DNA of 64,000 bases from positions 8,050,501 to 8,114,500 of the forward strand of contig NC_059415.1 in assembly GCF_905220565.1 (NCBI RefSeq), given 5' to 3'. Each line of letters starts with the position of its first letter. Within the stretch, counting starts at the first letter, position 1. This document shows positions 12,275 to 21,394 of the stretch, in pieces. The notes beneath the pieces are model-generated. The model had not been told where the DNA came from, made no database searches, and saw nothing but the letters and a program-made list of their open reading frames with translations. The position numbers were made by a program, and so were the translations under genes. The stretch is from Melitaea cinxia. Taxonomy: Eukaryota > Arthropoda > Insecta > Lepidoptera > Nymphalidae.

Positions 12275-13314
12275 GTATTTTTATTGTTATTGATAAATGA
12301 CTTATGAACAATCAAGTATTTTTAATCATAAAACATAAATGTATGTATGTTATTATAAAATAAAAACAAGTTATAATTGTAAGCTATAACATTTCTTTGA
12401 AGTTTAAATTTTTATGTTCTATAAATCTAAAATCACAGGCTCATCAGCCTCATTATTGTCTGTTCGAAGCAGTGTTCTGTTTAAATATTCAGGTTGAAGC
12501 GATGGTAGTGCAGCTGATGCCGAATTTTGGTGTTGAATCTTAACTTGGTGTGTTGCAGAATCCGGTGTCTGAAAGTTTAACAACTCAAAATTTGAATCAT
12601 TTCGCTCGCTACTTTGTTGAAATATGGAAGAGCTTAAGTCTTCTGGCTGTGGACTTGGTGTGGCTATATAACTTTGTACTGAGGGAGATTCTATACGTAT
12701 AGTTGAAGAGGCTGATGAGCAACGATAGCTAGACGTTTCTTGCTGTTCTATTTCACGGATCTCCGCTTCGGCAAATAGCTTAGCCATATCAATTTTTAAT
12801 CGAGCTTGTGTCAGTGGAGTGTATTTTTTAAAAGTTTCTGCGTAGCTTCTGAAAAGCAAGTCAACGGCTGTCTTTGGAACTTTATTTTCATTACGATCTT
12901 TAAGGTAATTTACAACTGTACATGCAAGATCAGCCGGTTTAGGTTTACGTTTGCGATGACCAATATTAGAATTATCTGCCGGTATAATATTTTCCTGATC
13001 AGACACTGTTTCATTCGTAACTTCGATGTCCGGGGAAGTAATAGCGATCGAAGCAGAAGCAGTAGGTATTGGTGAAACAACATTTGATGAAGTCGGCCTC
13101 AATGCTGTCGCTGTATCTAAAAAGGACATTTGTCTAGCCCATGGCCATTTTTTATATTTTGTTGCAGCTTGTCCCGTGGTTGTTCGTAATGTGCGTTTAT
13201 ATTTTGAATAACAATCCCTTAGACTTCTCCATCTCTTCTTAAGAGCGTCACCTGAAATAAATAAAAAAAAAATATATATTTTAAAATTTTAAAACAATAG
13301 ATAACTTTTTTCAG
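12275..13314 (+). other. Transposase intron (1,040 bp) holding MADF exon 2 antisense
   Basis: The donor gtattt at 12275 and acceptor 'acttttttcag' ending at 13314 bound the intron. The inferred splice gives a continuous protein (…IYL-R-YLATG…). Most of the intron is occupied by the second exon of the minus-strand MADF gene (12419-13251). No alternative transposase coding is seen inside it. Confidence 0.75.
12419..13251 (-). CDS. MADF-BESS-type protein of Harbinger, exon 2
   Basis: Downstream of acceptor 'tttatttcag' (AG at 13252-13253) the frame begins with the second half of a MADF/Myb-like DNA-binding domain, 'ALKKRWRSLRDCYSKYKR' followed by 'KKWPWARQMSFLD'. A Ser/Thr-rich linker, a basic patch 'RKRKPK' and a BESS-like helix near 'TQARLKIDMAKLFAEAE' come next. 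It ends at tag (12419-12421) after about 277 codons with no break. It is joined to exon 1 at 14232-14373 through a split Cys codon. The likely role is to bind transposon DNA and recruit the transposase. Confidence 0.78.
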
Positions 13315-14185
13315 ATATTTGGCAACGGGCGCCTCGTATAGCAGTATAGCATTCTCTTATAGAGTGGGAGTAACTACCGTGGCAACAATAGTAAAAGAAA
13401 CTTGTGAGGTGATTTGGACAGTACTGCAGCCTTTGTATATGCCCACACCCACTGACGAAACTTGGAGGAAAAACGAGCTCGGATATAGACATAATATGAA
13501 ATATCCTAATTGCGTGGGTACGATCGATGGCAAGCATGTTTATCTTAAATGCCCGCCTAACAGTGGCACTGCATTTTATTGCTATAAGAAAAGGTTCTCC
13601 TTAATACTACTTGGTGTTGTCGATCCCAATTACATGTTTACTGTGATTGATGTCGGTGGATATGGAAAAGATAGTGACAACACTATATTTGAAAATTCGG
13701 CATTTTATCGTGAATATATTCTTGGAAAAGAAATCCTACCACCTAAACCACTTCCCGGTTTCAATGATCCTATGCCTCACGTACTTCTAGGGGATGAAGG
13801 TTTTGCTTTAGAAAAATATATCATGCGGCCATACGATAAACGAAGTGCTATGAGAAATGAGGATATGAAAACCTATAACAGTTACCATAATAGGGCAAGA
13901 AGAATATCTGAAAATGCTTTCGGCATTCTCGTACAAAAATGGAGAATATTCCATACACCGATAGAATGTGGAATAAATACAGCTTGTTCTTTAGTAAAGA
14001 GTGCGTGCTGTTTACACAATTTTCTAAGAAGCAAGAATATTGTAACCTGGAGTGAATGCCACACATTTGATACAAGTACAATATCATTATCGGCTGTAAC
14101 ACCCCTAAGACCAAATATTCGAAGAAGCAACACGGAGGCTTTCAGAGTACGAGAACAATTCAAGACTTATTTTAACGTTACATAA
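13315..14185 (+). CDS. Harbinger transposase, exon 2 with DDE domain
   Basis: This exon carries the DDE_Tnp_4-type nuclease. Counting from the ATG at 11973, the catalytic acids are D172 in 'CVGTIDGKH', D213 in 'VIDVGGYG' and E300 in 'SENAFG'. The family's 'GDEGF' block lies between the second and third. No stop or frameshift interrupts it and it ends with taa at 14183-14185. The enzyme would cut and paste the element at 3-bp targets. All key residues are present, so the protein may be active or only recently silenced. Confidence 0.88.
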
Positions 14186-14231
14186 AAACTACGTATTCTT
14201 AAATTTCATTATTAAATAAAAATATACTTAC

Positions 14232-14373
14232 AATCATGTTGTAAATTACTACTTATCTCCTGCCATGCTTCATTTTTTTAATCTAAATCTTTGTAGTCTG
14301 GGTCGCTCACATTATATATTACGGGATATTGACGCACCGCGTCAATCAAAGTTTCGGTAAAATTATCCGCCAT
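14232..14373 (-). pseudogene. MADF protein exon 1 with an in-frame stop
   Basis: An ATG at 14373-14371 starts the N-terminal half of a MADF domain ('MADNFTETLIDAVRQYPVIY'). A taa stands at codon 32 (14280-14278), followed in frame by 'KNEAWQEISSNLQHD' and donor 'gtaagta'. One substitution from a lysine codon would explain the stop. Phase 1 at the donor fits exon 2 exactly. Because of the nonsense codon this copy probably makes no full MADF protein, although the rest of the gene is intact. A rare alternative start downstream would lose half the domain. Confidence 0.72.
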
Positions 14374-14956
14374 TTTTGTTATTAGCACCGCCGATCACGC
14401 GTTCTCTGCCTCCGGAGACAGGTCGCAATTGACCGGCGTGCGATCAATAGAACGCGTGCGATATATCGAAGGCAGTGGGGAGGCGTACTTGGGCGGCCAT
14501 TGGTTACAGAGAACGCATGCGTCCAGATCGCATCCTTAGATCGTATCGTCGGCACGGATCGGGCGCTGTGAGTAAAGGCCTTAAAGGCCTTAGAATAGCA
14601 CCACCCCCTTTCTTTCCGTGGGAGTCGTCAAAGGCGACCGAGGGATAAACCTGGCTCAAAATCATCAGGGTTCTGGAGAAGGAAAACTTCACTTGAAACC
14701 CGGAATGGAGTCTCCGTCAAGTATTTGTGGCATAGTTCTAAAATGCGAAAGACTCCTGCAGCCGAACTGGCTCCACACGTATTCTGTCACTGGCACTCGT
14801 CGTTCCTGTGGGCCTAGCCAGTGAGGTCGAGAGGGTGGTACAGAGCTTAGTCAACTCTGCGTTTTCCTGAAGAGTGTCCTACGCGGCACAGTGTCTGTCT
14901 GACACTGTTTAAATCGTCTGCAATAGACGGACTAAGGCCAATGATGGTATGGTACC

Positions 14957-15125
14957 TCGTTCTAGCGGATACTATAATTTTATAAAAAAAAACGTTAAGT
15001 GTTTAATAGGGTACTTTCGGTAGTGAAAAATAAATTATAAAATTTGATAAAAATTAAAATTTATGAAGAAATACACTTAAATATTCTGATTTGGAATCAT
15101 AAAAGCACATTATTTTTTTAATATA
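14957..15125. other. AT-rich spacer
   Basis: No gene or recognised repeat is seen between the end of the nested SINE-like element and the following open frame. Confidence 0.5.
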
Positions 15126-15442
15126 TTGAAATTAAAAGTTGAATATTTTAATCTGTACATCGCCGACCCGCCATGGTATGACGTCATGTGGACAATAACA
15201 AAATTATGTCAGTGCAGTAAACAGCTCATAACATATCTATCAACTTTAACTTCAAGGAGTAATAGTTTTGCTCTTTCGATAGTGCATTTAATTTGCACCT
15301 ATTTATTTATTAAAATGCAAAAAGATTTTGTAAAAGCAGATGGTACCAATCTGCCAAAAATTGATTCAATGATGGTTGCAAAGTTTTTTTCATGTAACCC
15401 AGACTTCTGTTCTGTCGAATTTCAAAATGTTAAAACATCTTT
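15126..15442 (+). CDS. Possible first exon of an unidentified transposon gene
   Basis: The frame is open for about 106 codons. Its second half, 'ADGTNLPKIDSMMVAKFF' and 'SVEFQNVKT', has a protein-like composition despite the AT-rich setting. It ends at a strong donor-like site (ttt|gtaagtatt), which suggests a 5' exon whose partner exons are missing or lie further on. I do not recognise the family with certainty. The style, a short acidic and Asn-rich start in repeat-rich DNA, suggests a DNA-transposon or domesticated gene fragment. The start codon is uncertain: ATG at about 15315 ('MQKDFVKADG') is a good alternative. Confidence 0.35.
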
Positions 15443-17706
15443 GTAAGTATTACATGTTATATTATACTGTTTTTTTTTATGTTAGTGCCAGGTATACCTA
15501 ATTTGAAAAATAATGTTAGAAAGGTTGAGTTAGGTTTATTCCTTTTATTCCTTATGTTACTGCCAAATTAAGACTTAATAGTTTTTTTAAATGCTAGTAT
15601 TTGTACAGCTAGACACTACACACCAACGATAGCTATTGTAATTCATTATTTTACACAAAACATCAAATATTTGTAACTGTTAACGTTGAACGACAAAGAG
15701 TATATCTATAAGGTATTGAACTTTTGACGTATTGAACGAATTCGGTCTTACATACAACATACACGACTTTAGTTATTAACCATATTACGTCACCAAAATG
15801 GCTGATAGCGTTTTCGCGGAAATAAAAAAGGTTTAAAATATAATTTAATTTTATGGCAAAAAAGCGTGTTTATTTTGCCGAATTTTTTTTTTGCCATTTT
15901 ATTGGAAAATTAACATTTTGGAGTACATTTTCAAACATAGTGGAATACCCTATTCATCATAAAGACTGTCAGATAAAATAAAAAGTAATACTAGGTTCAG
16001 TCCACCAAAAAGATTTCAACATATGTACACTGTACATATCCTGTGAAACCTGTGAAAATTTTATTGTAAAAATAGATATACGAAAATAATCGCTCCAATC
16101 ATTTATCAGAACACAGATGTAGTTCACTATTTCCTTAAGAAAATTATATTGGAAATCTGCAACGTTTTATTAAATTCTCGTGAAGATATTTCCCTCTCAT
16201 GAAGTGTGAAGAATCTGCAGGAACGTAACAATAGCAAGTACTGGAACTCCTCGACTTTCAAGTCTGCGATGTTGTTTTATCCGGTCCTCCCGGTGAGCTA
16301 CTTTGTATGAGAGCTACTTGTTCTGGGAGGTATTTTTTATTAAGTGACATTACAAGAGCCTTTATGTGCACGGTGTGTGTATTAAAAAAATATTTTGTTT
16401 ATGTAGACGATTTTTGCTTAAATCAATAATTATGTCACTGGCTTATAATAAGCCCTTAAGTTTGCGCCTTAAAACATACTAAAAGTTACATAAAATTGGG
16501 CGCAAATCACTTTACTGTCTTTGTGAAGATGTTTTCTTTTACAATACTTGGAGTCTAGGTCATCGATTAAGTATGTGAATCAATTTATTATATCTTAATG
16601 TAGTATAGTTTGTATGAAAATCAAAAAAAATGTAGTCTTTGGATTTAAACTATCACAATTTAAAAAAATATTTTAAAGAAATCGCCTTAAACCTAATTAT
16701 GTAATTGGCATTAAAAAAAATAGTTATTGCGAATAGTAAATAAATACTACCTTGTCTCATATCGTGTTGTTATTTTTCTCCTTGTCTTAGCAGTTCTGTT
16801 GAAATTCTGTTCTCTTTACGCTGACGGTATCTTAGACAAAATTAATTTTTCAATTTTTACACAAAATTAAACAATTTTGCCAATGTGCATCCTAATTTAG
16901 AAGATGCTAAACAAAAAAAAAAAAAAATTGAACGAGTATACGTATTGGTTGCTAGTAGGTACCACATCCAATTCCATGGATCACTTTTTAACGAAAATAT
17001 CTCGAACACGAAACATAACCTTCACCTTATAAATACGTAAGAACGTATTTGATCAAGTTTAATCTGATCCATCGGAAACACGATCGTGCGAGGAAAAGGT
17101 CAAAGCTGTGAATTAGAAACTAGATGCTCGATAATTCTGGAATAAAAGTTTACGTGATTTACAGTTACGAGTTATTTATTTACGGCGAGAGATTTCGGGA
17201 CACCCGCCGTCTGCATGAATTACGGCTTAGTCCAAGCTAGTTCTGCTATGGCGAAGGATTCACACTGGAGGCTGTTTGCAAAATGAGCGGCTTTTGAGTT
17301 TCGATAAAATTGAGCACTTTTTTATACTGTTTATATCGATGATGGTTTTAATAAAGGTGTGAAGTATTTTCATAATTAAATTAATCTCTTAGATAATTTT
17401 TTTTATATTTTAAGTCAATTTTATTCCATTTGAGGATTTTGAGAGATATTTTGGGTTTTCAGTTCCTTAATAAGAGTTAATTAGCGTATCTTTTCTCTGG
17501 TTCACTTGTATTAACCATTAATATGCCAATGTCATTTTGTATACAATATACTCATGGCACCATGCATATTTCGTTCAAGTTAATTTACAATTTCATTTTC
17601 TGCAAGCACTCTACTTACCTTTTTTGTTCATACCTTTTTAGACGCTCTGTATTTTTCTTCTACTTATAACTACGTTTTATAAAAGGTTAAAGTATAATTA
17701 AAAAAA
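15443..17706. other. AT-rich stretch, no gene recognised
   Basis: Poly-A and poly-T runs occur with no long frame. A region near 17160-17290 is less AT-rich. It holds a minus-strand acceptor-like 'attttgcaaacag' but no convincing donor or conserved reading. Confidence 0.5.
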
Positions 17707-17748
17707 TGAGTTTGTTTTAGACCACATGACTGAAGTAAAACTTCTTAT

Positions 17749-20199
17749 TTTTTTTTTTTTTATTATGTTATGGGCTTACTCTTGACCTCAGTCTAGCTCT
17801 AGAGCACAGACGAGGTCGAAGATGGAGCGAGTTCGCCCAGAAGAAGCCTGTTCATTCGCGCTTTAAACATGTTCGGGTTGTATGAACTCGGAAATACAGA
17901 CGCCGGCAGGGAATTCCATTCCTTGGCTGTGCGCATTAAAAAAGATGACTCGAAGCGCTTTGTACGTATGAAAGGTATATCAATCAGGTAGGGATGAAAG
18001 CCTGCGGTGCGTCTGAAAGTCCGATGGAAGAAAGGAGATGGGGGTATGAGCTCGTGCAGCTCCAGGGCACACTCCCCAAAGTACAACCTGTAAAAGACCG
18101 TTAGACTGGCAACCTTTCTTCGGTGAGCCAGAGTGTGAAGAGATTTCACCAAACTGGCATTACCGATTAGCCGCTTGGCTCTGCGTTCCACTGAGTCCAG
18201 TGTGGCGAGTTGATATTTAGCTGAGCCATCCCACAAGTGACTGCAATATTCCATGCACGATCGGACTTGAGCTTTGTACAGCGTAAGAAGCTGTTCAGGC
18301 GTGAAATATCGCTTAACCTTATTTAAGATGCCAAGCTTTCTGGCCGCAGTTTGCGCTTTGGACTCAATGTAATTGCCAAAGTTGAGGTTAGAATTCAACT
18401 CTATGCCAAGGAGGTCGAGGGTATCGGACACAGGGACAGGTGTACCACGGAAAGTAGGAGTCAAGTTGAAAGGACTCCGTTTGGCGGAGAACAAACAAGC
18501 CTGCGTTTTGGCAGCGTTGAACGTGACCAAGTTGCAATCACCCCATTGGGATACTTGCCCTAGTATTGAATTTGTTCGTTCTACCATGGCCTCTCTCTGA
18601 GAACGTATTACGTCCCTGCTGTCTCTTGCGCTAGACAAATATCTCTCAACAATCGTACTGTCATCTGCGTATCCAACAATGCCTGGTCGTAGCATGTCGT
18701 TAATATGGAGCAGGTAAAGAGTTGCAGAGAGAACAGAACCTTGAGGGACGCCGGCGTTTATGTCCATCAGGTCAGAGGAGCAGCCGTCCACGACCACTCT
18801 GATCGACCGTTCACTAAAAAAGTCTGAAATCCAGCTACAAAAGTCAGCAGGGATGCCGTAAGAAGGAAGTTTGGTAAGGAGACTTGCATGCCAAACCCTG
18901 TCAAAGGCCTTCGAGATATCTAGTGACACAGCGAGCGCCTCACCATGTTTCTCAATGGCTTCGCCCCAGCAGTGTGTGACATACACCAGAAGATCTCCAG
19001 TAGACCGCCCCTGACGAAAGCCGTATTGGTGGTCACTGAGGAGTTCATTGTCTTCTAGGTAGTTCAGCAACTTGCTGTTAAGCACCTTTTCCATGACTTT
19101 GCAAAGCATGGAGGTGATGGCGATTGGTCGGTAGTTGCAGGGATTAATTCGGCTACCCTTTTTGGGCACTGGCTGCACATTAGGCAGCTTCCAGGATTTC
19201 GGCACCGTTCTAGTTTGAAGAGAGAGACGGTACAGGCGCGTGAGAATAGGAGACAGCTCAGGTGCACAGGCCTTTAGGACGCGCGCAGGTATACCGTCAG
19301 GTCCACTAGTCTTATTCACGTCAAGGTTTAGCAAAACTCTACGGACCTCTTTATTGTGGATCGTGATCTCTTGCATAGAAGAGTCACATCGAGGCAAGGA
19401 TGGTGGTTGTGTAGAGCTAGCGTCAAGACGCGAATTGCTCGCAAAGAGAGATGCAAACAAGTTTGCCTTTTCCACTGCCGAGTGAGCTAGCGAACCATCA
19501 GGCTTCTGCAGAGGAGGCAATATAGGGCGGCAGAAATTGGACTCTACTGCCTTCGACAGAGACCAGAATTGTTTACTACCAGGGGGGTAGGAGGCAAGTT
19601 TAGCGCCTATACGACGGATATGGTCGAATCGGGCCTTTTGTAATATCCGTTTGCAGGACTTGGCGGCTGAATTAAAAGCTTTCTTCCTCGTGCGAACCCT
19701 CCGCGCTCCAGCTTTGGCATCGCGGACTTGTACCCAAGCTAGGTAAGCAGACTCTTTAAAGGCTTCAGCATGGGCGCACTCAGCATTGTACCAAGGTCGG
19801 GATTTGTGGTCGAGCGATATGTCGGAAAATGGTATAAAGTATTCCATTCCCTGTCGAATCACGCCCGCAACTGCCTCAGCCGAGCACGAGGGGTTACCCG
19901 AGGAAAAACAGACTTGCCGCCAAGGGAAAGATGCATAGAAATGCCGCATCTCTTCCCAATCCGCTGACTCATATCGCCACACTCTTCTTGTGCCCCTTGG
20001 ACAGTTGTCCGGAGGAGAGCTGGTCGATATGGATTTCACCAGACAATGGTCGGATGATCCTAGCGGGGCAGATACTGAGACCGAGTGTCTGTCTGGATCT
20101 GTAGTCAGCAGAAGGTCCAGGCAATTGGCTGTATGGCTAGCAATATCTGGTACCCGTGTTGCAACCTGTACCATCTGGGCGAGATCAAGTGCTAACGCG
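17749..20199 (-). mobile_element. LINE element A, 5'-truncated, with 10-bp target duplication
   Basis: The direct repeat aacttcttat occurs at 17739-17748 and 20200-20209. The 3' end, on the minus strand, has a poly-A stretch (about 17748-17762). The 5' end breaks inside the endonuclease domain, where the related copy at 46003-48795 continues further. The body is one uninterrupted frame. Intact coding plus a perfect duplication suggest a recent insertion made dead on arrival by 5' truncation. The clade lies within the CR1/Jockey group; an exact clade is not assigned. Confidence 0.85.
17799..20197 (-). CDS. Element A ORF2: endonuclease remnant and reverse transcriptase
   Basis: The frame runs unbroken from the truncation point to tag at 17799, about 799 codons, with the first ATG at 20174. 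The N-terminal part is the end of an APE-type endonuclease ('CLDLLLTTDP', 'GSSDHCLVKS'). Reverse-transcriptase blocks follow: 'YRPIAITSMLCKVMEKVL', 'YGFRQGRSTGDLL', 'AVSLDISKAFDRVW', 'GVPQGSVLSATLYLLHIND' and the catalytic 'GYADD' near residue 500. A C-terminal region with 'QVRSCMEYCSHLWDG' completes the usual layout. Without its full endonuclease and 5' UTR promoter it cannot mobilise itself. Confidence 0.9.
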
Positions 20200-20332
20200 A
20201 ACTTCTTATCTTCACTAACTTATGTCTTCTCGTAATCAGTCACGTGCTAGCGTTCATTGGGTAAACACGTACTTTGACATCTCGCATTTTATTAACGTCA
20301 ACTGTTATACGATCTAATAATATTGTGACAAT

Positions 20333-21394
20333 ATGTTTACAACAAAGTGTGCTATGTGTAAGGAAGTTGTGGGCCATGGGCCAGAATGTTCTGCTTGTAA
20401 GTTGAAGTACCACTTTGGATGCGGAGGAATTTCGGAGCGGGGATTTGACAGACTGGGTTTGGCAAGAGATACGTGGAAATGTAATCCGTGCCGCGATGAA
20501 GACGTTAAATCTTATACTTCAAACGACGAGACCCTCCTTACTTCCGATGGTATACCTGGCCACTCAAGATTCTGTTCTGAAATTAATTTAGATCATAGTT
20601 CTACGCCTAAGCAGTTTAGCATGAATAAAGAAGCTCAGCTTGACTGGTCGGCTCGTGAAGTTCTCAATGATATTTTATCCAAAATGGCGGTGCTTCAATC
20701 ACAATTTTCTGCTATTCATTTAATTCAAAGTGACCTAAAGCAAGTGACGAAGGACATCGCGGATCTAAAGTTAACTGTTAACTCAAGAATGGATGAGTTT
20801 TCTGAACGAGTAACCGCAATCGAAAACAGGGTTTCAGTTCTTGAAACATCTAAGACTGATTTAGATGAGATCAAAAATATAACAAACAGAATCATCGAGG
20901 ATAACTATAAGAATGAACAATGGGTACGCCGATCGAACATTCAAATAAATGGTATCCCACAAAAAGTCGGTGAGAATCTACTGAAAATTATTCAAACACT
21001 GTCGGATCGCTGTAGTTTTCCAATCAACTTAAGTACAGACATTGATTTTGTGACCAGAGTCGCAGTTAAAAATAATACTGAGGTAAAGAAACCTAAACCG
21101 ATAATTGTGAAGATGCAGTCTAGGTATAAAAAAGATGATTTTTTATGTGCACTTCGTAGACTTAAGGACCTGAAAGCACATGATCTAGGATTCGCCGGCG
21201 TGAATAATCGCATCTATATAAACGACCATCTATCGACACGCAATAAATTTCTTTTACAACAAGCACGGATTAAGTCAAAGGAGAAGAATTATGCCTACTG
21301 CTGGGTACGCAACTGTACGGTTATGGTACGTCGATCTGATAATTCACCAGTTCTGCATATTTCAACTGAGGACGACTTAAAAAAAATTGTATAA
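20333..21394 (+). CDS. Element B ORF1: PHD finger, coiled coil, RNA-binding-type domain
   Basis: The frame encodes 353 residues from an ATG 96 bp after the element start. Residues 6-53 form a C4HC3 PHD-type finger: C6, C9, C19, C22, H27, C30, C50, C53. Residues about 120-200 are a heptad-like coiled coil ('SDLKQVTKDIADLKLTVNS'). Residues about 205-350 resemble the RRM-like and C-terminal part of L1/CR1 ORF1 proteins ('VRRSNIQINGIP', 'RVAVKNNTEVKKPKPI'). Such proteins coat the element RNA. The last codons contain tta-aaa-aaa-att, an in-frame A-AAA-AAA slippery heptamer at 21379-21385, six bases before the taa stop. Confidence 0.87.
   Translation: MFTTKCAMCKEVVGHGPECSACKLKYHFGCGGISERGFDRLGLARDTWKCNPCRDEDVKSYTSNDETLLTSDGIPGHSRFCSEINLDHSSTPKQFSMNKEAQLDWSAREVLNDILSKMAVLQSQFSAIHLIQSDLKQVTKDIADLKLTVNSRMDEFSERVTAIENRVSVLETSKTDLDEIKNITNRIIEDNYKNEQWVRRSNIQINGIPQKVGENLLKIIQTLSDRCSFPINLSTDIDFVTRVAVKNNTEVKKPKPIIVKMQSRYKKDDFLCALRRLKDLKAHDLGFAGVNNRIYINDHLSTRNKFLLQQARIKSKEKNYAYCWVRNCTVMVRRSDNSPVLHISTEDDLKKIV

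Larger units (their letters stand above)
11760..14590. mobile_element. PIF/Harbinger DNA transposon, near complete
   Basis: Terminal inverted repeats of about 38 bp begin 'aggcctttact' and share 'acagcgcccgatccgtgccg'. They lie at 11760-11798 and, in reverse, about 14543-14590. The right end carries an extra 9-bp copy of the terminal motif (aaggccttaaaggcct). Counting that copy, both ends are flanked by the trinucleotide tag (11757-11759 and 14591-14593), as expected for a 3-bp Harbinger target duplication. Inside are a transposase gene on the plus strand and a MADF gene on the minus strand. Their exons interleave. Confidence 0.88.
11733..14944. mobile_element. SINE-like element (about 380 bp) split by a Harbinger transposon
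   Basis: A perfect 12-bp direct repeat, tggtatggtacc, lies at 11721-11732 and 14945-14956. Between the repeats, 11733-11759 plus 14591-14944 form one dispersed element, with 'gctgtggtgtctgtcggcc' on the left and 'caccccctttctttccgtgg' on the right. The Harbinger transposon occupies the gap. A 12-bp target duplication points to target-primed retroposition. No open frame or clear polymerase III box is seen, so the class is uncertain. Confidence 0.7.

Noticed and set aside
17220..17290. Possible terminal Dscam exon on the minus strand after acceptor 'attttgcaaacag'
   Set aside because: The phase would fit the micro-exon and give a stop after about 15 codons, but the reading has no family features and no polyadenylation context was convincing.
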